Assembly: GCA_032615215.1 (NCBI GenBank)
Contig: CP128433.1
Location: forward strand, 1,819,501 to 1,883,500
Origin: Microbulbifer sp. MKSA007
GTDB lineage: Bacteria > Pseudomonadota > Gammaproteobacteria > Pseudomonadales > Cellvibrionaceae
Length of the DNA: 64,000 nucleotides
Reading direction: 5' to 3'
Position 1 is the first letter of the stretch, and each line of letters starts with the position of its first letter. The notes under the pieces are model-generated. The model was not told the origin of the DNA, searched no databases, and worked only from the letters and a program-made list of their open reading frames with translations. Below are positions 52,437 to 62,318 of the stretch, one piece after another. A program made the translations under genes and the position numbers.

Positions 52437-53968
52437 ATGGAGATTAATACCCAGTCCCCAGTAATTCCTGCCGTAGTAATCGGTTTTGCCCCACTTCTTT
52501 TTTCCCAATCCTCCACTGCAGAAGTTTATGTTAAAGCTGATGATCTGATACGGGTGATTGAGGCCCAGCAACAGCAGCTGGAAGAGCAGCAGGCTCAGAT
52601 TCAGAAACAACAGGCAGACCTCGAAGTCCTGCGTCGGCAAATTGAGCAAATGCAACGGGCACCACCATCCCGACCGTCTCTGGAAGTAACTCCTGTACAG
52701 CCCGTTGAAGCACCGGTGAGCAAGGAGGACATGAATGATTTACAGCGACAGATTGAGGAAATACGCCAGGAAGTTCCACCTGGTTCGCTGCCTCCGCCGC
52801 GGGCCCAGTCTGATCAGGCGGTACCTGACCCCAGTGATATCGAAGATGTGATTGCCAATGCGACAACGGAGTGGCCTGGCTCCATTCCTTTGTTGGGAAA
52901 TACGATGAAAGCGAAGATCAGTGGCTTTGCGGACTTGGATGTCAATTATGATACCGACGCGATCATCAGCCCCGCACAATTTGTACCTGCCGATATTGTG
53001 ACTTTCGACAAAACGGCTGCAGAGGGAGCAGACGGGCAGACAGAATTTACCGTGCAAACCTCCAGGTTGGTATTTGAGACCCTGCAGCACTGGGAGGGAC
53101 GTGAATTTAAAACCCTGATTTCGATGGACTTCCTGCAGGACTCCAGTGTTACCACTCCCAATCCCCGTATGCGCAAAGCTTATGGAGAAGTGAGCAATGC
53201 GCTATGGGGGGCAGTATTCTTGTGGGGCAGCAGTGGTCAACATTTGCGAACTTGGAAGCGGTCCCCAATACCCTGGATTTCCAGGGGCCTAATTCGGCAT
53301 TTGGCTTGCGCCATTCAATGGTCCGATGGATTAAGAGGTACGGGCCACAGTATTACTTTAAGGTGGCTATTGAAGCGCCGGACTCACAAATATTCGAGGA
53401 TGCAACCGAGGTTGCCCGCTGGCCCGATGCGGTATTTGCGCTGGAGTCGGACTTGCCTAGGTCCCAGGTACAAGCGGGTTTGGTATTAAGGGATTTGCGC
53501 GCGAGTGGCGATCCGGATTCAGCCGTATCAACTACCGGCTGGGGATTAAATTTAAGCGGCACTTTCAATATGCCCGGCGTACTTTCCAAGGATGTTCTTT
53601 ATTACTCTTTGTCCCTCGGTGCGGGATATAGCGGTCTACTTAATGACGCGCCACCAGATGCAGCTTATGATTTTTTTGATAACTCCGTAGAGGCACTAAA
53701 CACTACAGCCTGGTATCTGGGGTACCAGCACTGGTGGACTCCTTGCCTGTATACCGTCGCGACCTATGGCAGGGTGAGACAGGAAAATTTGGATTTCCAA
53801 CCCGGTGATTCCTACAAAACAACCCAATACCGCAGTATCAATATTGTTTGGTTACCCTTTCCCCGTTGGCTGACTGGAATCGAGGTGCTCTACGGCGCTC
53901 GCAAAGACAAGAATGGTGACAGGGGGTCTCTGGTGCGGACACAATTTACGACCCGAATGACGTTTTGA
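52437..53968 (+). CDS. DcaP-like outer-membrane porin, frameshifted at a G6 run
   Basis: The N-terminal frame gives a signal peptide, a coiled coil (RVIEAQQQQLEEQQAQIQKQ) and the first barrel strands up to YGEVSNALWG. At six Gs (53206-53211) the frame is lost; adding one G joins GSILVGQQWSTFANLEAVPN and runs to the C-terminal Phe (TRMTF). The combined product is about 510 residues, as in trimeric DcaP-family porins, which have an N-terminal periplasmic coiled coil and take up small organic acids or phthalate-like solutes. The break is probably a base-calling error. It is followed by an unknown gene and the cyo operon in the same direction. Confidence 0.75.
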
Positions 53969-53977
53969 AAAACAGCA

Positions 53978-54586
53978 ATGTATTTAAAAGAGGTGTTCAG
54001 GTATATGCGAGTCAAAAGAGGGAAGGTATTTCAAGCTCGAATTATTAGGTTGCTATGCAGCCTTTCATTGATTTCTCTTCTACTCGGATGGACTTCAGCC
54101 AGTACCGTGGTTACGCGGGTATGGCAGTCCCCATATATTGGTATTCAAAGCTTAGGAAAAACCCTGGTACTCGCATATACCCTGGTACCGAGGCCGATAG
54201 TCGGTGGGCAGGTAGAAAGGGAGTGGGTCATGCAACTGCAGGATACGGGTATTGATGCGCATTCCTGGAGTGCTCTGGGGGCAATAACTGGTGTTCCCTC
54301 AATGGGGGAGATTGCACCCTTGCTCCGGGAGAGGGGATTTGACACTTTATTGGTTACCCAATTGTTGGCATTAAAACGGATCAACCCGAATATCCGCAAC
54401 TCCCAGGTTGCTGTTGTGGAGACACGTTTATATTCGGCGCCTAGTGACGAAGTTTATTGGTCGGTTCAGTCGGATACTTTTTTATACAAATATTCAGGGG
54501 AGGAGCTGCGCCATCCCAATGAGAGAGATTTACGCGAGTTTGTAGAGGTGATGATTCGCACTATGTCTGGCAATGGCGTTTTATAG
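53978..54586 (+). CDS. Exported protein of unknown function
   Basis: A 202-residue protein with an N-terminal signal peptide (hydrophobic core IIRLLCSLSLISLLLGWTSA). The mature part, with LGKTLVLAYTLVPRPIVGG and AVVETRLYSAPSDEVYW, resembles small exported alpha/beta proteins. It lies 9 bp after the porin gene and 186 bp before cyoA, so it may belong with the porin. Confidence 0.6.
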   Translation: MYLKEVFRYMRVKRGKVFQARIIRLLCSLSLISLLLGWTSASTVVTRVWQSPYIGIQSLGKTLVLAYTLVPRPIVGGQVEREWVMQLQDTGIDAHSWSALGAITGVPSMGEIAPLLRERGFDTLLVTQLLALKRINPNIRNSQVAVVETRLYSAPSDEVYWSVQSDTFLYKYSGEELRHPNERDLREFVEVMIRTMSGNGVL

Positions 54587-54772
54587 TCGCTAATTTATCG
54601 TGATTTTTATCGAACCTTTCTCCAGGCCAATAAAACTGTTGTATTCAGCTATTCTGGTGAGACAAACCGTTGATGGGCCTATCAAAGAGTGCGCGTTCAA
54701 TGGTTCGAAAGGGAATTCAAAGCGTTAGCAGGAATAGATGCCGGCTAACTACTTTTGGCGGTAGGCTTTACC

Positions 54773-55806
54773 ATGGATTGGAATCTAAAAGCCCCTGTGG
54801 TTTTTTGGCGTGCGTGTCTAAGGTACTGGAGATGTGTTGATGTGCACGCTCCACGATTATTATTTATTCTGCCAATTTTTCTCTCAATTTTATTAATCCC
54901 CTATTCAGCCAGTGCTTCTGAAACTTTTCTAATGCCGTTGGGACCAGTGGCAGAGGAGCAGAAAGTGCACTTCTTTTGGGCTATGGCACTCACCATGGTC
55001 GCTGTTCTCCCGGTATTTATCCTGGTGCCAGTAATCCTCTTTAAATACCGAAGAAAAAAGGTCACGGATTCTATGCGCCCAAATGGGAAACCTATGGTCC
55101 GCTCGAAGTGATTATGTGGGGTGTGCCATTCCTGGTCATAATTGTTTTGTCAGTGATGCTCTGGCGTGCAACGGCACGGCTCGATCCCTACAAGGAAATA
55201 CAGGGCGTTGTCCCCCCGGTAAAAGTGCAGGTGGTGGGGCTCGACTGGAAGTGGTTATTTATCTATCCGGAGCTGGATATTGCAACAGTCGGTGAATTGG
55301 TTGTACCAGTACACACTCCAGTCTCAATGATATTGACCAGCGACACGGTAATGCAGTCGTTCTTTATTTCTGCACTGGCTGGGCAGATTTATGTGATGCC
55401 GGGTATGACGACAAAGCTCAATTTTATCGGTACAAAAACCGGCGACACCAGAGGGGAGAATACCCAATATACCGGCAATGGTTTTGTCGACCAGAATTTT
55501 GCAGTCAAGGTTGTGACTGATGAGGAATTTGAAGCCTGGGTAAAGCAAGTACGGACGGGTGGGATTGTCCTGAGTCCAGAAAATTATAACCGCCTGGCAC
55601 AGCGAAATACCAAAAAACAAGCATACAAAGTCTTGGGAAATAGCAAGATGCCAGAAAATACACTGTATTTTAACTTGCCGGGCACAGACCTTTTTCACGA
55701 AATAGTAATGCGTTATCACTCCGGTAAACCGCTGAGCATAGAAGAGCAGCCCGGCACCCGAAAATTCGGCCGAGGCGAGGATGATGCCGAGGGAGCGCAG
55801 CCATGA
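54773..55806 (+). CDS. cyoA: Cytochrome bo-type ubiquinol oxidase subunit II, frameshifted at an A6 run
   Basis: ATG 54773 (GTAGG upstream) starts a protein with two transmembrane helices (FILPIFLSILLIPYSASAS and FFWAMALTMVAVLPVFILV). At a run of six As (55054-55059) the frame shifts; adding one A reads GHGFYAPKWETYGPLEVIMW and continues to the end, giving about 344 residues. The periplasmic cupredoxin domain (VVGLDWKWLFIYPELDIATV, SDTVMQSFFISALAGQIYVM) has no CuA Cys ligands, which distinguishes quinol oxidases from cytochrome c oxidases. Unlike E. coli CyoA it has no lipobox Cys. The break is probably a base-calling error. It overlaps cyoB by 4 bp. Confidence 0.85.
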
Positions 55807-57878
55807 ACAATTTGGATTACGGTTGGCTGGGTAAGCTCAATTGGGATTCTCTGGTATTTAGCGGGTTTCTTGAGCGGCCCTCAGTCAGTGAGGCCGTTGC
55901 CAGTGTGGCGGGCTCGATAGTAATACTGGCAACAGTGGGAATCCTGTTTTTATTGACCTGGTTTAAAGTCTGGGGAACACTCTGGCGGGATTGGTTGACC
56001 AGCACTGATCACAAAAGAATCGGCATTATGTATATCGCTTTTGCGATCGTGATGTTGGTTCGAGGGTTGCTGGAGGGGATGGTAATGCGTGCCCAGCAAG
56101 CCGCCGCACCGGAAGGCTTCCTCTATGCAGATCACTTTGCCCAGTTGTTCAGTACACACGGCACCATAATGGTGTTTTTTGTGGCAGTTCCGTTTTTGGT
56201 GGGCCTTATTAATTTCGCTATGCCGCTGCAAATTGGTGCCCGTGATGTGGCCTTCCCGGTACTTAATCAAATCAGCCTGGCGGTGACAGTTTCCTCCGGT
56301 ATTTTGTTGATGGTCTCTCTGGTGGTGGGGCAGTTTTCTACTGGGGGTTGGTCGGCTTATCCGCCTTATACGGGGGCGGATTTTAGCCCTGGGGTTGGGC
56401 CTGACTACTGGATATGGGCGATCGTATTTTCTGGGGCGGGGACGACATTAACGGGGATTAATTTCACCGTCACCGTGTATAAATGCCGTGGTCCAGGAAT
56501 GCACCTATTCCGTATGCCACTGTTTTGTTGGACCGTACTCTGTGCCTCCATTCTAATGATTTTCGCAATGCCACCTCTCAGCGTTGCCGCCTTAATGTTG
56601 GGCTTGGATCGCTACCTGGATTTCCACTTCTTCACCAATGACCTCGGTGGAAATATGATGAACTATGCCAATTTATTTTGGCTCTTTGGTCACCCTGAGG
56701 TCTATCTGTTGGTGCTGCCAGCCTATGGTATTTTTTCCGAGGTCTTTTCCACCTATTCGGCAAAAACCCTGTACGGCTATAAATCCCTGGTGATTGCCAC
56801 CATGTGTATTGCGATCCTGTCCTTTACTGTGTGGTTACATCACTTTTTTACCATGGGGCAGAGTCCGACGATTAATATTGCCTTTGGTATAGCGACTATG
56901 CTGATCGCGGTGCCGACCGGAGTGAAAGTTTACGACTGGATGGCGACCATGTATCGCGGTCGAATACGTTTTACCACTCCAATGGTTTATGCTATCGGAT
57001 TTTTAATCCTGTTTGTGATTGGTGGCCTCTCCGGCGTTATCCTGGCTAACCCCACTGTCGATTTCCAAGTGCACAATACACTGTTCTTGGTGGCGCATTT
57101 CCACAATGTTCTGATACCCGGCGTGTTGTTTGGAATTTTGGCAGGGTACAACTACTGGTTCCCCAAAGCATTTGGTTTCCGCCTTAATGATAAATGGGGT
57201 AAACGCTCAGCCTATCTCTGGTTTGCAGGATTTATGGTGACATTCTTCCCGCTCTATGGCGCCGGCTTATTGGGGATGCCAAGACGATCATTCAGCTATG
57301 CCGATCTCACATTCAAGCCGTACATGATCGTTGCTTTTATCGGCGCAATGATTGTTCTGGCGGCGTTAATTTCGCTGGTTATTCAATTTATCGTAAGTAT
57401 CAGGGACCGAAAGAAAACCCAGGTTCCTGTAGGTGATCCTTGGGATGGTCGCTCCCTGGAGTGGAACTCTCCCGCTCCAGTACCGGCTTATAACTTTGTT
57501 GAAATACCCAAGGTTACTGATCGGGATGCATTTACTGAGGCTAAGGAGCACGGTGAAGCCTATAAGCGGCCTAAAGTCTATCGAGACATAGAGCTCCCTA
57601 AAAATAATCCTCTCGGATTTATTTTGTGCGTTGTCAGTGGAATTTTGATGTTTGCCCTGGTTTGGTACATCTGGTGGCTTGCACTGATCTCCGCATTAAC
57701 CATTTTGGTTGCAGTTATCGCGGCCACCTTCCGCAAAGAAACGGAATATATTATTCCTGCCAGTCAGTTAGAGAAGGATACGGAAGCTTGGTTGGCCTTG
57801 GTCGAGAAGAGCGAGGCAGTGAGCCGGGACCTGGAAGATTCCCCGCGAAATGTCGGCCTTGCGAAGCTGGAGATCTAA
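55803..57878 (+). CDS. cyoB: Cytochrome bo-type ubiquinol oxidase subunit I
   Basis: A 691-residue 15-helix haem-copper oxidase. Visible metal ligands: low-spin haem His in STHGTIMVFF, CuB His-Tyr in LFGHPEVYLLVLPAYG, CuB His-His in LHHFFTMG, and haem His in VAHFHNVLIPG. The start DWLTSTDHKRIGIMYIAFAI is family-typical. It reduces O2 with quinol electrons and pumps protons. It overlaps cyoA (ATGA) and abuts cyoC. Confidence 0.95.
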   Translation: MNNLDYGWLGKLNWDSLVFSGFLERPSVSEAVASVAGSIVILATVGILFLLTWFKVWGTLWRDWLTSTDHKRIGIMYIAFAIVMLVRGLLEGMVMRAQQAAAPEGFLYADHFAQLFSTHGTIMVFFVAVPFLVGLINFAMPLQIGARDVAFPVLNQISLAVTVSSGILLMVSLVVGQFSTGGWSAYPPYTGADFSPGVGPDYWIWAIVFSGAGTTLTGINFTVTVYKCRGPGMHLFRMPLFCWTVLCASILMIFAMPPLSVAALMLGLDRYLDFHFFTNDLGGNMMNYANLFWLFGHPEVYLLVLPAYGIFSEVFSTYSAKTLYGYKSLVIATMCIAILSFTVWLHHFFTMGQSPTINIAFGIATMLIAVPTGVKVYDWMATMYRGRIRFTTPMVYAIGFLILFVIGGLSGVILANPTVDFQVHNTLFLVAHFHNVLIPGVLFGILAGYNYWFPKAFGFRLNDKWGKRSAYLWFAGFMVTFFPLYGAGLLGMPRRSFSYADLTFKPYMIVAFIGAMIVLAALISLVIQFIVSIRDRKKTQVPVGDPWDGRSLEWNSPAPVPAYNFVEIPKVTDRDAFTEAKEHGEAYKRPKVYRDIELPKNNPLGFILCVVSGILMFALVWYIWWLALISALTILVAVIAATFRKETEYIIPASQLEKDTEAWLALVEKSEAVSRDLEDSPRNVGLAKLEI

Positions 57879-58505
57879 ATGAATCCCGTCTCTTCACCGA
57901 AAAGCCCGGGCAGTATCAATCCCCACGAAGCCATCCACAGAGATCCCGATATGGTGATCTTTGGCTTCTGGGTCTTCATGATGAGCGACCTGATTTTCTT
58001 TGGGGTGGTATTTGCGATTTATATCACCATGGTGGGCGCTACCGCCGGAGGGCCGGGCCCGAAAGAGCTTTTTGATTTCGGCAGCTTGTTCGCCCAAACG
58101 ATGCTTCTTCTAACCAGCAGCCTCACTGCAGGTATTGCGACAGTTATTGTTAAGCATGAACGCAGTCGCGCTGCCTTTCTATTTTGGGTGGTGATAACCC
58201 TGTTGCTGGGCATGGGTTTCCTGGCGTTGGAACTTTACGACTTTGCCGGGATGGCCGAGAAGGGAGGGGTGCCACAGCGCAGTGGTTACCTGTCAGCCTT
58301 TTTTGGCTTAGTGCCCTTGCACGGTCTCCATGTCACTTTCGGCTGTCTGTGGATGATCGTTTTGATCGTTCAGGTTTTCACTATGGGATTGGGGGATGTC
58401 GTAAAGCTGCGCTTTCTGCGCCTGGCATTATTCTGGCATTTCCTCGATTTGATTTGGATCGGAATTTTTTCCGTGGTTTATTTCGGTGGCTGGGTCTATG
58501 GCTAA
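57879..58505 (+). CDS. cyoC: Cytochrome bo-type ubiquinol oxidase subunit III
   Basis: A 208-residue subunit III with five hydrophobic helices: FGFWVFMMSDLIFFGVVFAI, LLLTSSLTAGIATVIVKHER, FFGLVPLHGLHVTFGCLWMI. It starts directly at the base after the cyoB stop, and its last 8 bp overlap cyoD. Confidence 0.95.
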   Translation: MNPVSSPKSPGSINPHEAIHRDPDMVIFGFWVFMMSDLIFFGVVFAIYITMVGATAGGPGPKELFDFGSLFAQTMLLLTSSLTAGIATVIVKHERSRAAFLFWVVITLLLGMGFLALELYDFAGMAEKGGVPQRSGYLSAFFGLVPLHGLHVTFGCLWMIVLIVQVFTMGLGDVVKLRFLRLALFWHFLDLIWIGIFSVVYFGGWVYG

Positions 58506-58818
58506 AGAACCGACTTTTGCACAACACCTGCGGCTGTATATCACAGGTTATATCCTGTCTATTGTGCTCACTCTGGCGGCTTTTGCCGCAGTGCTGACGA
58601 TCGGAAGGGATAATAAAAGTGTCTTGATTCTGGTTGCGTTACTAGGGGTTGCGCAACTGGTAGTGCAATTAAAATATTTCTTGAACGTAACGACCCAACG
58701 GGACCGGAGGGATAACCTGGCGTTAATCCTTTTCTCTAGCTTAATTCTTTTGATTATTGTGTTGGGTACAGTCTGGATTATGGGGAACCTGGCGGTGCGT
58801 ATGCATACAACTATGTAG
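58498..58818 (+). CDS. cyoD: Cytochrome bo-type ubiquinol oxidase subunit IV
   Basis: From ATG 58498 a 106-residue three-helix protein: LYITGYILSIVLTLAAFAAV, VALLGVAQLVVQLKYFLNV and LILFSSLILLIIVLGTVWIM. It completes cyoABCD. No cyoE (haem O synthase) follows in the window; it must be elsewhere if the enzyme uses haem O. Confidence 0.9.
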   Translation: MAKEPTFAQHLRLYITGYILSIVLTLAAFAAVLTIGRDNKSVLILVALLGVAQLVVQLKYFLNVTTQRDRRDNLALILFSSLILLIIVLGTVWIMGNLAVRMHTTM

Positions 58819-58847
58819 AGTTTTACGCTTATGCACCTTTTATAAAA

Positions 58848-60245
58848 TTAGATAATAACTTTGCTCTTCAGGTTGGATGCTGCTTTTTGCAGAGACTGTA
58901 AAACCTTTTCTTTATCGTAATTTCGGATTTTATCCAGGTCTAAATGCATTGAGAATCCGGGGGCATGCTCCTCCAGGTAACTCTGCTGGCCACCCAGGTT
59001 CTTACGCAGATCAGTAACCTGGTAAACCTTCACCGGGGTACTAATACCTTTTACGGTGATATGCCCTTTGTCCCGGCACATTACTGTGTGTTTGATCATG
59101 GCCCAGGTCTCGTGGCTAATCAGGATTTCTCCCGGCTGGGCGGCGCCTTCCAATCGTGAAGCGAGGTTAACGTGGGTACCCATCACCGTGTAAGACTGGT
59201 AGTTGGCGGTACCAAAAATGCCGACAGTACAGTAGCCGGTATTAATACCCATCCGAACCTGTAGAGGGCGCGAGATACCTTTGTTGTACCATTCCTGCTT
59301 CATTTCACGTACGCGTTTACGCATCGCCAGGGCCATAGCTACGCAGCGCAGAGCGTCTGACTTTGGTCCTTTACTCTCATCGTCCCCAAAAACAACCATT
59401 ACCGCATCGCCGATAAACTTATCGATAGTGCCGCCGTATTGCCCAGCGATGCGTGCCATTTCAGAGAGGTAATTATTGAGCAGCTGGGTAAAGGTCTCTG
59501 CCTCTAATTCCTCGGTGAGCTGGCTGAAGTCTTTGATGTCAGAAAAGAAAACGGTGAGGAGCTTTCTCTGGGTCACCAGAGCTTCTTCATCCCCAGTAGT
59601 GACAGAGCGCCACAGCTTTTGTGGCAAGTACTTGGAAAGCTTGTAGGAGCGAACCTTGCTAACGCGCTGCTCAACCATCAGGGAGTGATTGGCTTCCTTA
59701 AGCTGGCCAATCTGGCGGTGGGTAAAGAATGCGTAGGCGCATAAATAGGCCAGAATACAGATCAGGCTTACGGTGCTGATAGTGAGGTCAGCGCTCACCA
59801 GTAGGGATGGCTCGTGCATCAGGTACCCGATAACGACCCCAACCAATAAGCCGGTATTGTGCTCAAACCAAGCGCGACCCCCGCCGCCCCCAGTGAGGGC
59901 ATTCAGCTGAACCATGGTAACCAGCAGTAGCGAGGGCAGCATGCTGAAGTCTGCCAGGGATATGGTGATGCCGATCAGCACTGTATCCAGGAAAGAGAGG
60001 CAGCGGCGAGTTTTCAGTGCTTTTTTATCGCCAGTTTTGTAGAGGATAAATTGGGCGAGAGCGGTATAAGCAATGATAAAAAGAGCAGATCCGGTAATAA
60101 CCAGCTTGTCTGATTGCCATGGCGCATCCCAATTCACCGCGTTTGCCAGGGTACCGGCAGCGGCAAATAAAATCAGGGTGCGAAAATAGGTGGAGTAGCG
60201 AGGGTTAACATTCCGCCCCGTGCTCTCCTCAAGCTGGTCCTGCAT
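58848..60245 (-). CDS. Membrane adenylate/guanylate cyclase (class III)
   Basis: A 465-residue protein from ATG 60245 (an in-frame start at 60326 adds 27 residues). The N-terminal part has about five or six membrane helices (YFRTLILFAAAGTLANAVN, LVITGSALFIIAYTALAQFI and others). The C-terminal class III cyclase domain starts near residue 235. It has metal-binding LLTVFFSDIKDFSQLTEELE, the second acidic residue in IDKFIGDAVMVVFGDDES, and GINTGYCTVGIFGTANYQSY, MGTHVNLASRLEGAAQPGEI. It makes cAMP or cGMP; no partner or phosphodiesterase is adjacent. It converges with cyoD. Confidence 0.85.
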   Translation of the reverse strand: MQDQLEESTGRNVNPRYSTYFRTLILFAAAGTLANAVNWDAPWQSDKLVITGSALFIIAYTALAQFILYKTGDKKALKTRRCLSFLDTVLIGITISLADFSMLPSLLLVTMVQLNALTGGGGGRAWFEHNTGLLVGVVIGYLMHEPSLLVSADLTISTVSLICILAYLCAYAFFTHRQIGQLKEANHSLMVEQRVSKVRSYKLSKYLPQKLWRSVTTGDEEALVTQRKLLTVFFSDIKDFSQLTEELEAETFTQLLNNYLSEMARIAGQYGGTIDKFIGDAVMVVFGDDESKGPKSDALRCVAMALAMRKRVREMKQEWYNKGISRPLQVRMGINTGYCTVGIFGTANYQSYTVMGTHVNLASRLEGAAQPGEILISHETWAMIKHTVMCRDKGHITVKGISTPVKVYQVTDLRKNLGGQQSYLEEHAPGFSMHLDLDKIRNYDKEKVLQSLQKAASNLKSKVII

Positions 60246-61010
60246 TTGTGTTGTTCTTTGTCCGTTTGAGCAGAAAGTGAACACCTTGCGCGTTGGCGAT
60301 AGGGTGGCTCCGATTTCCCCATCCACCGTATAGCCACGCCGTGACTCCAGCAGCGCAGTTTACTCTTCCGAGGAACAGAATGCGAAAAAACTGTGCATGC
60401 AAGTGATATTTTTCTCGTTGTTGTTGCCAGTGATATTACCGCACCTCCAGCCTCAGAACCTCCCAATTTTCATGGCAGATTTGCAGTTTAGGCAGGGAGG
60501 GTACCTTAGGGCTTTGCGTATCAAGGTTTATATAGATAGCGACCACTGACTCTACAGCAGGCCAAGGATTATGACAGGGTGCTTTTCCGACATTATTAAC
60601 CTAGATCAATCTGAGCTCAGGAATCCGGGCGACTTGTACCAGGTGAAGGGAAAAGGGGGTGTCAGCAAAAGGCAAGTTTTCCTATAGCTGCTTTAAGGGG
60701 GTGGGTATCGGCCTAAGATAAAGCCGGGCTTATATTCACCTTTGAGTCAAGGGGTTACATAAGTTGTACAGCCCATATATTGGAGAACTGGAGGGGCAGA
60801 GCAGGCCGGAAAACTAATGCTGGTCGGACTAATATAGAGCCTGGGTCAAACGACTCACAGAGTCTAGCCACCAAACCTGCGATAGCTGAGGGGCTCATTT
60901 GAGGGGGCAAATAGCCGTGGTGACTTGTAGCGGATAGTCTGAGCTCCCTCATGATGCCCCGTTTTAACAGCCAGAGAGACTTTTTTCGCATTAGTGCTTG
61001 CACAACAAGG
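60246..61010. other. Gene-poor intergenic region
   Basis: About 765 bp between the cyclase start and the duplicated tRNA-Ser segment. Only short unsupported frames occur on either strand; no RNA or repeat recognised. Confidence 0.35.
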
Positions 61011-61133
61011 AACATTTGGGTAAAGTGCGCGCTCTCTCGACGACACGGCAGCTATCTTCCTGATTTCCTTGAAGATTTCGCTGAAGAGAGAGACCGCTAC
61101 AACGCGGAGAGCCCTCGCGAAGGGTGACAATTT

Positions 61134-61221
61134 GGTGAGGTGTCCGAGTGGTCGAAGGAGCACGCCTGGAAAGTGTGTATGTCGCAAGGCATCGAGGGTT
61201 CGAATCCCTCCCTCACCGCCA
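61134..61221 (+). tRNA. tRNA-Ser (anticodon GGA), copy 1
   Basis: An 88-nt class II tRNA with a long variable arm. The acceptor is GGTGAGG/CCTCACC, the anticodon loop CTGGAAA, and the T arm GGGTTCGAATCCC; CCA is encoded. Confidence 0.95.
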
Positions 61222-61227
61222 TCTTCT

Positions 61228-61255
61228 AAAAGCCCGGCTTATGCCGGGCTTTTTT
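61228..61255 (+). terminator. Terminator of tRNA-Ser copy 1
   Basis: AAAAGCCCGGC-TTAT-GCCGGGCTTTTTT, 6 bp after the tRNA. Confidence 0.9.
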
Positions 61256-61980
61256 GTTTCTGCCTTTCGATTGGTTTCTCTATGTCTTTTTTGGCGATTC
61301 TACTCGTCAGCCCAGAGATTTTTGGGCTTTGCTAAGGGGGGATCTCATCTTAGAAGGGTTTGCCAAATACTACTGCGTTTATAATTGACGGGCTGTTAGA
61401 TTTAAGGGGGTACACAAAGGCCTCTTTACTCATTCTGCTGTAGTATTTTATATAGATCCTCATTTTTGTTGCTATTATCCCTGCTGTCTAAATTGTGGGC
61501 TAAGTTGGTTTTGAGGGAATTTTAACTGCGAGTTAGCTCTTCTCCTTGCTTCTGCCTGCAGCTCCACTGTCTACTTTTTAGGGTTAAATTCATACATATT
61601 TATATTTTGGCTCTTATTGAGGCAAATTATCTAAATGAAATTTGTACCTGCTGAGTAAAAACTTCTTATTCAACAACCTTCTCTGCTTCCTATTTTTTCT
61701 TTCATTTAGAGTGGCTTGTTGGAAGTTTGTGCCGTCGGTCATATAAGTGAGAGTTACACTGCTGGTATCAATCAGCTATAACGCAATAAACAAACCCTAA
61801 CAGGGACGGGCGCAAAGCTTTTTCCAAACAAAGTTGGCAGTTTGGCGGTGGTGTAGGAGATACTTAGGGTGCCCTCCAATGGTTTATGTAGCCCCCCAGG
61901 GAAGCCGCTAGTAGCTGAGCATGAGCACTAAGAAAAAGGTAAGTACACATTCACCCCAGATTCCACTGGAATTTTCTTCG
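61256..61980. other. AT-rich spacer between the two tRNA-Ser copies
   Basis: About 725 bp with no supportable gene and no integrase or transposase fragment that I can recognise. Confidence 0.35.
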
Positions 61981-62102
61981 ACATTTGGGTAAAGTGCGCA
62001 CTCTCTTGACGATATAACAGCTATCCTATTGATTTACTTAAGGGTTTTGCTGGAAAGAGAGGCCGCTTTAAGGCGGAATGCCCTCGCAGAGGGTGACAAT
62101 TT

Positions 62103-62190
62103 GGTGAGGTGTCCGAGTGGTCGAAGGAGCACGCCTGGAAAGTGTGTATGTCGCAAGGCATCGAGGGTTCGAATCCCTCCCTCACCGCCA
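62103..62190 (+). tRNA. tRNA-Ser (GGA), copy 2
   Basis: Identical to copy 1 over 88 nt, CCA encoded. Confidence 0.95.
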
Positions 62191-62196
62191 TCATCT

Positions 62197-62224
62197 AAAA
62201 GCCCGGCTTATGCCGGGCTTTTTT
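62197..62224 (+). terminator. Terminator of tRNA-Ser copy 2
   Basis: AAAAGCCCGGC-TTAT-GCCGGGCTTTTTT. Confidence 0.9.
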
Positions 62225-62318
62225 ATTTCTGAAGCTTTTGTTCTTTAGTCTTGAGTATCAAAGACCTTAGTTGCCACCGTTTTCTCCTATAGTCGGAGGA
62301 GGCTGCGAGGCAGAGACC

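Larger units (their letters stand above)
61011..61255 (+). repeat. Duplicated tRNA-Ser segment, copy 1
   Basis: Leader, tRNA-Ser and terminator (about 245 bp) are repeated at 61981-62224. The leader begins ACATTTGGGTAAAGTGCGC in both copies. It contains two short hairpins (CCGC/GCGG and CCCT/AGGG) just before the tRNA that keep pairing despite sequence changes. Confidence 0.8.
61981..62224 (+). repeat. Duplicated tRNA-Ser segment, copy 2
   Basis: Same leader-tRNA-terminator layout as 61011-61255. The tRNA is identical; the leader has diverged considerably. Confidence 0.8.

Noticed and set aside
61134..62190. Integrated element between the two tRNA-Ser copies
   Set aside because: Both tRNA copies are complete with leader and terminator, and no integrase or phage gene lies between, so simple duplication explains it better.
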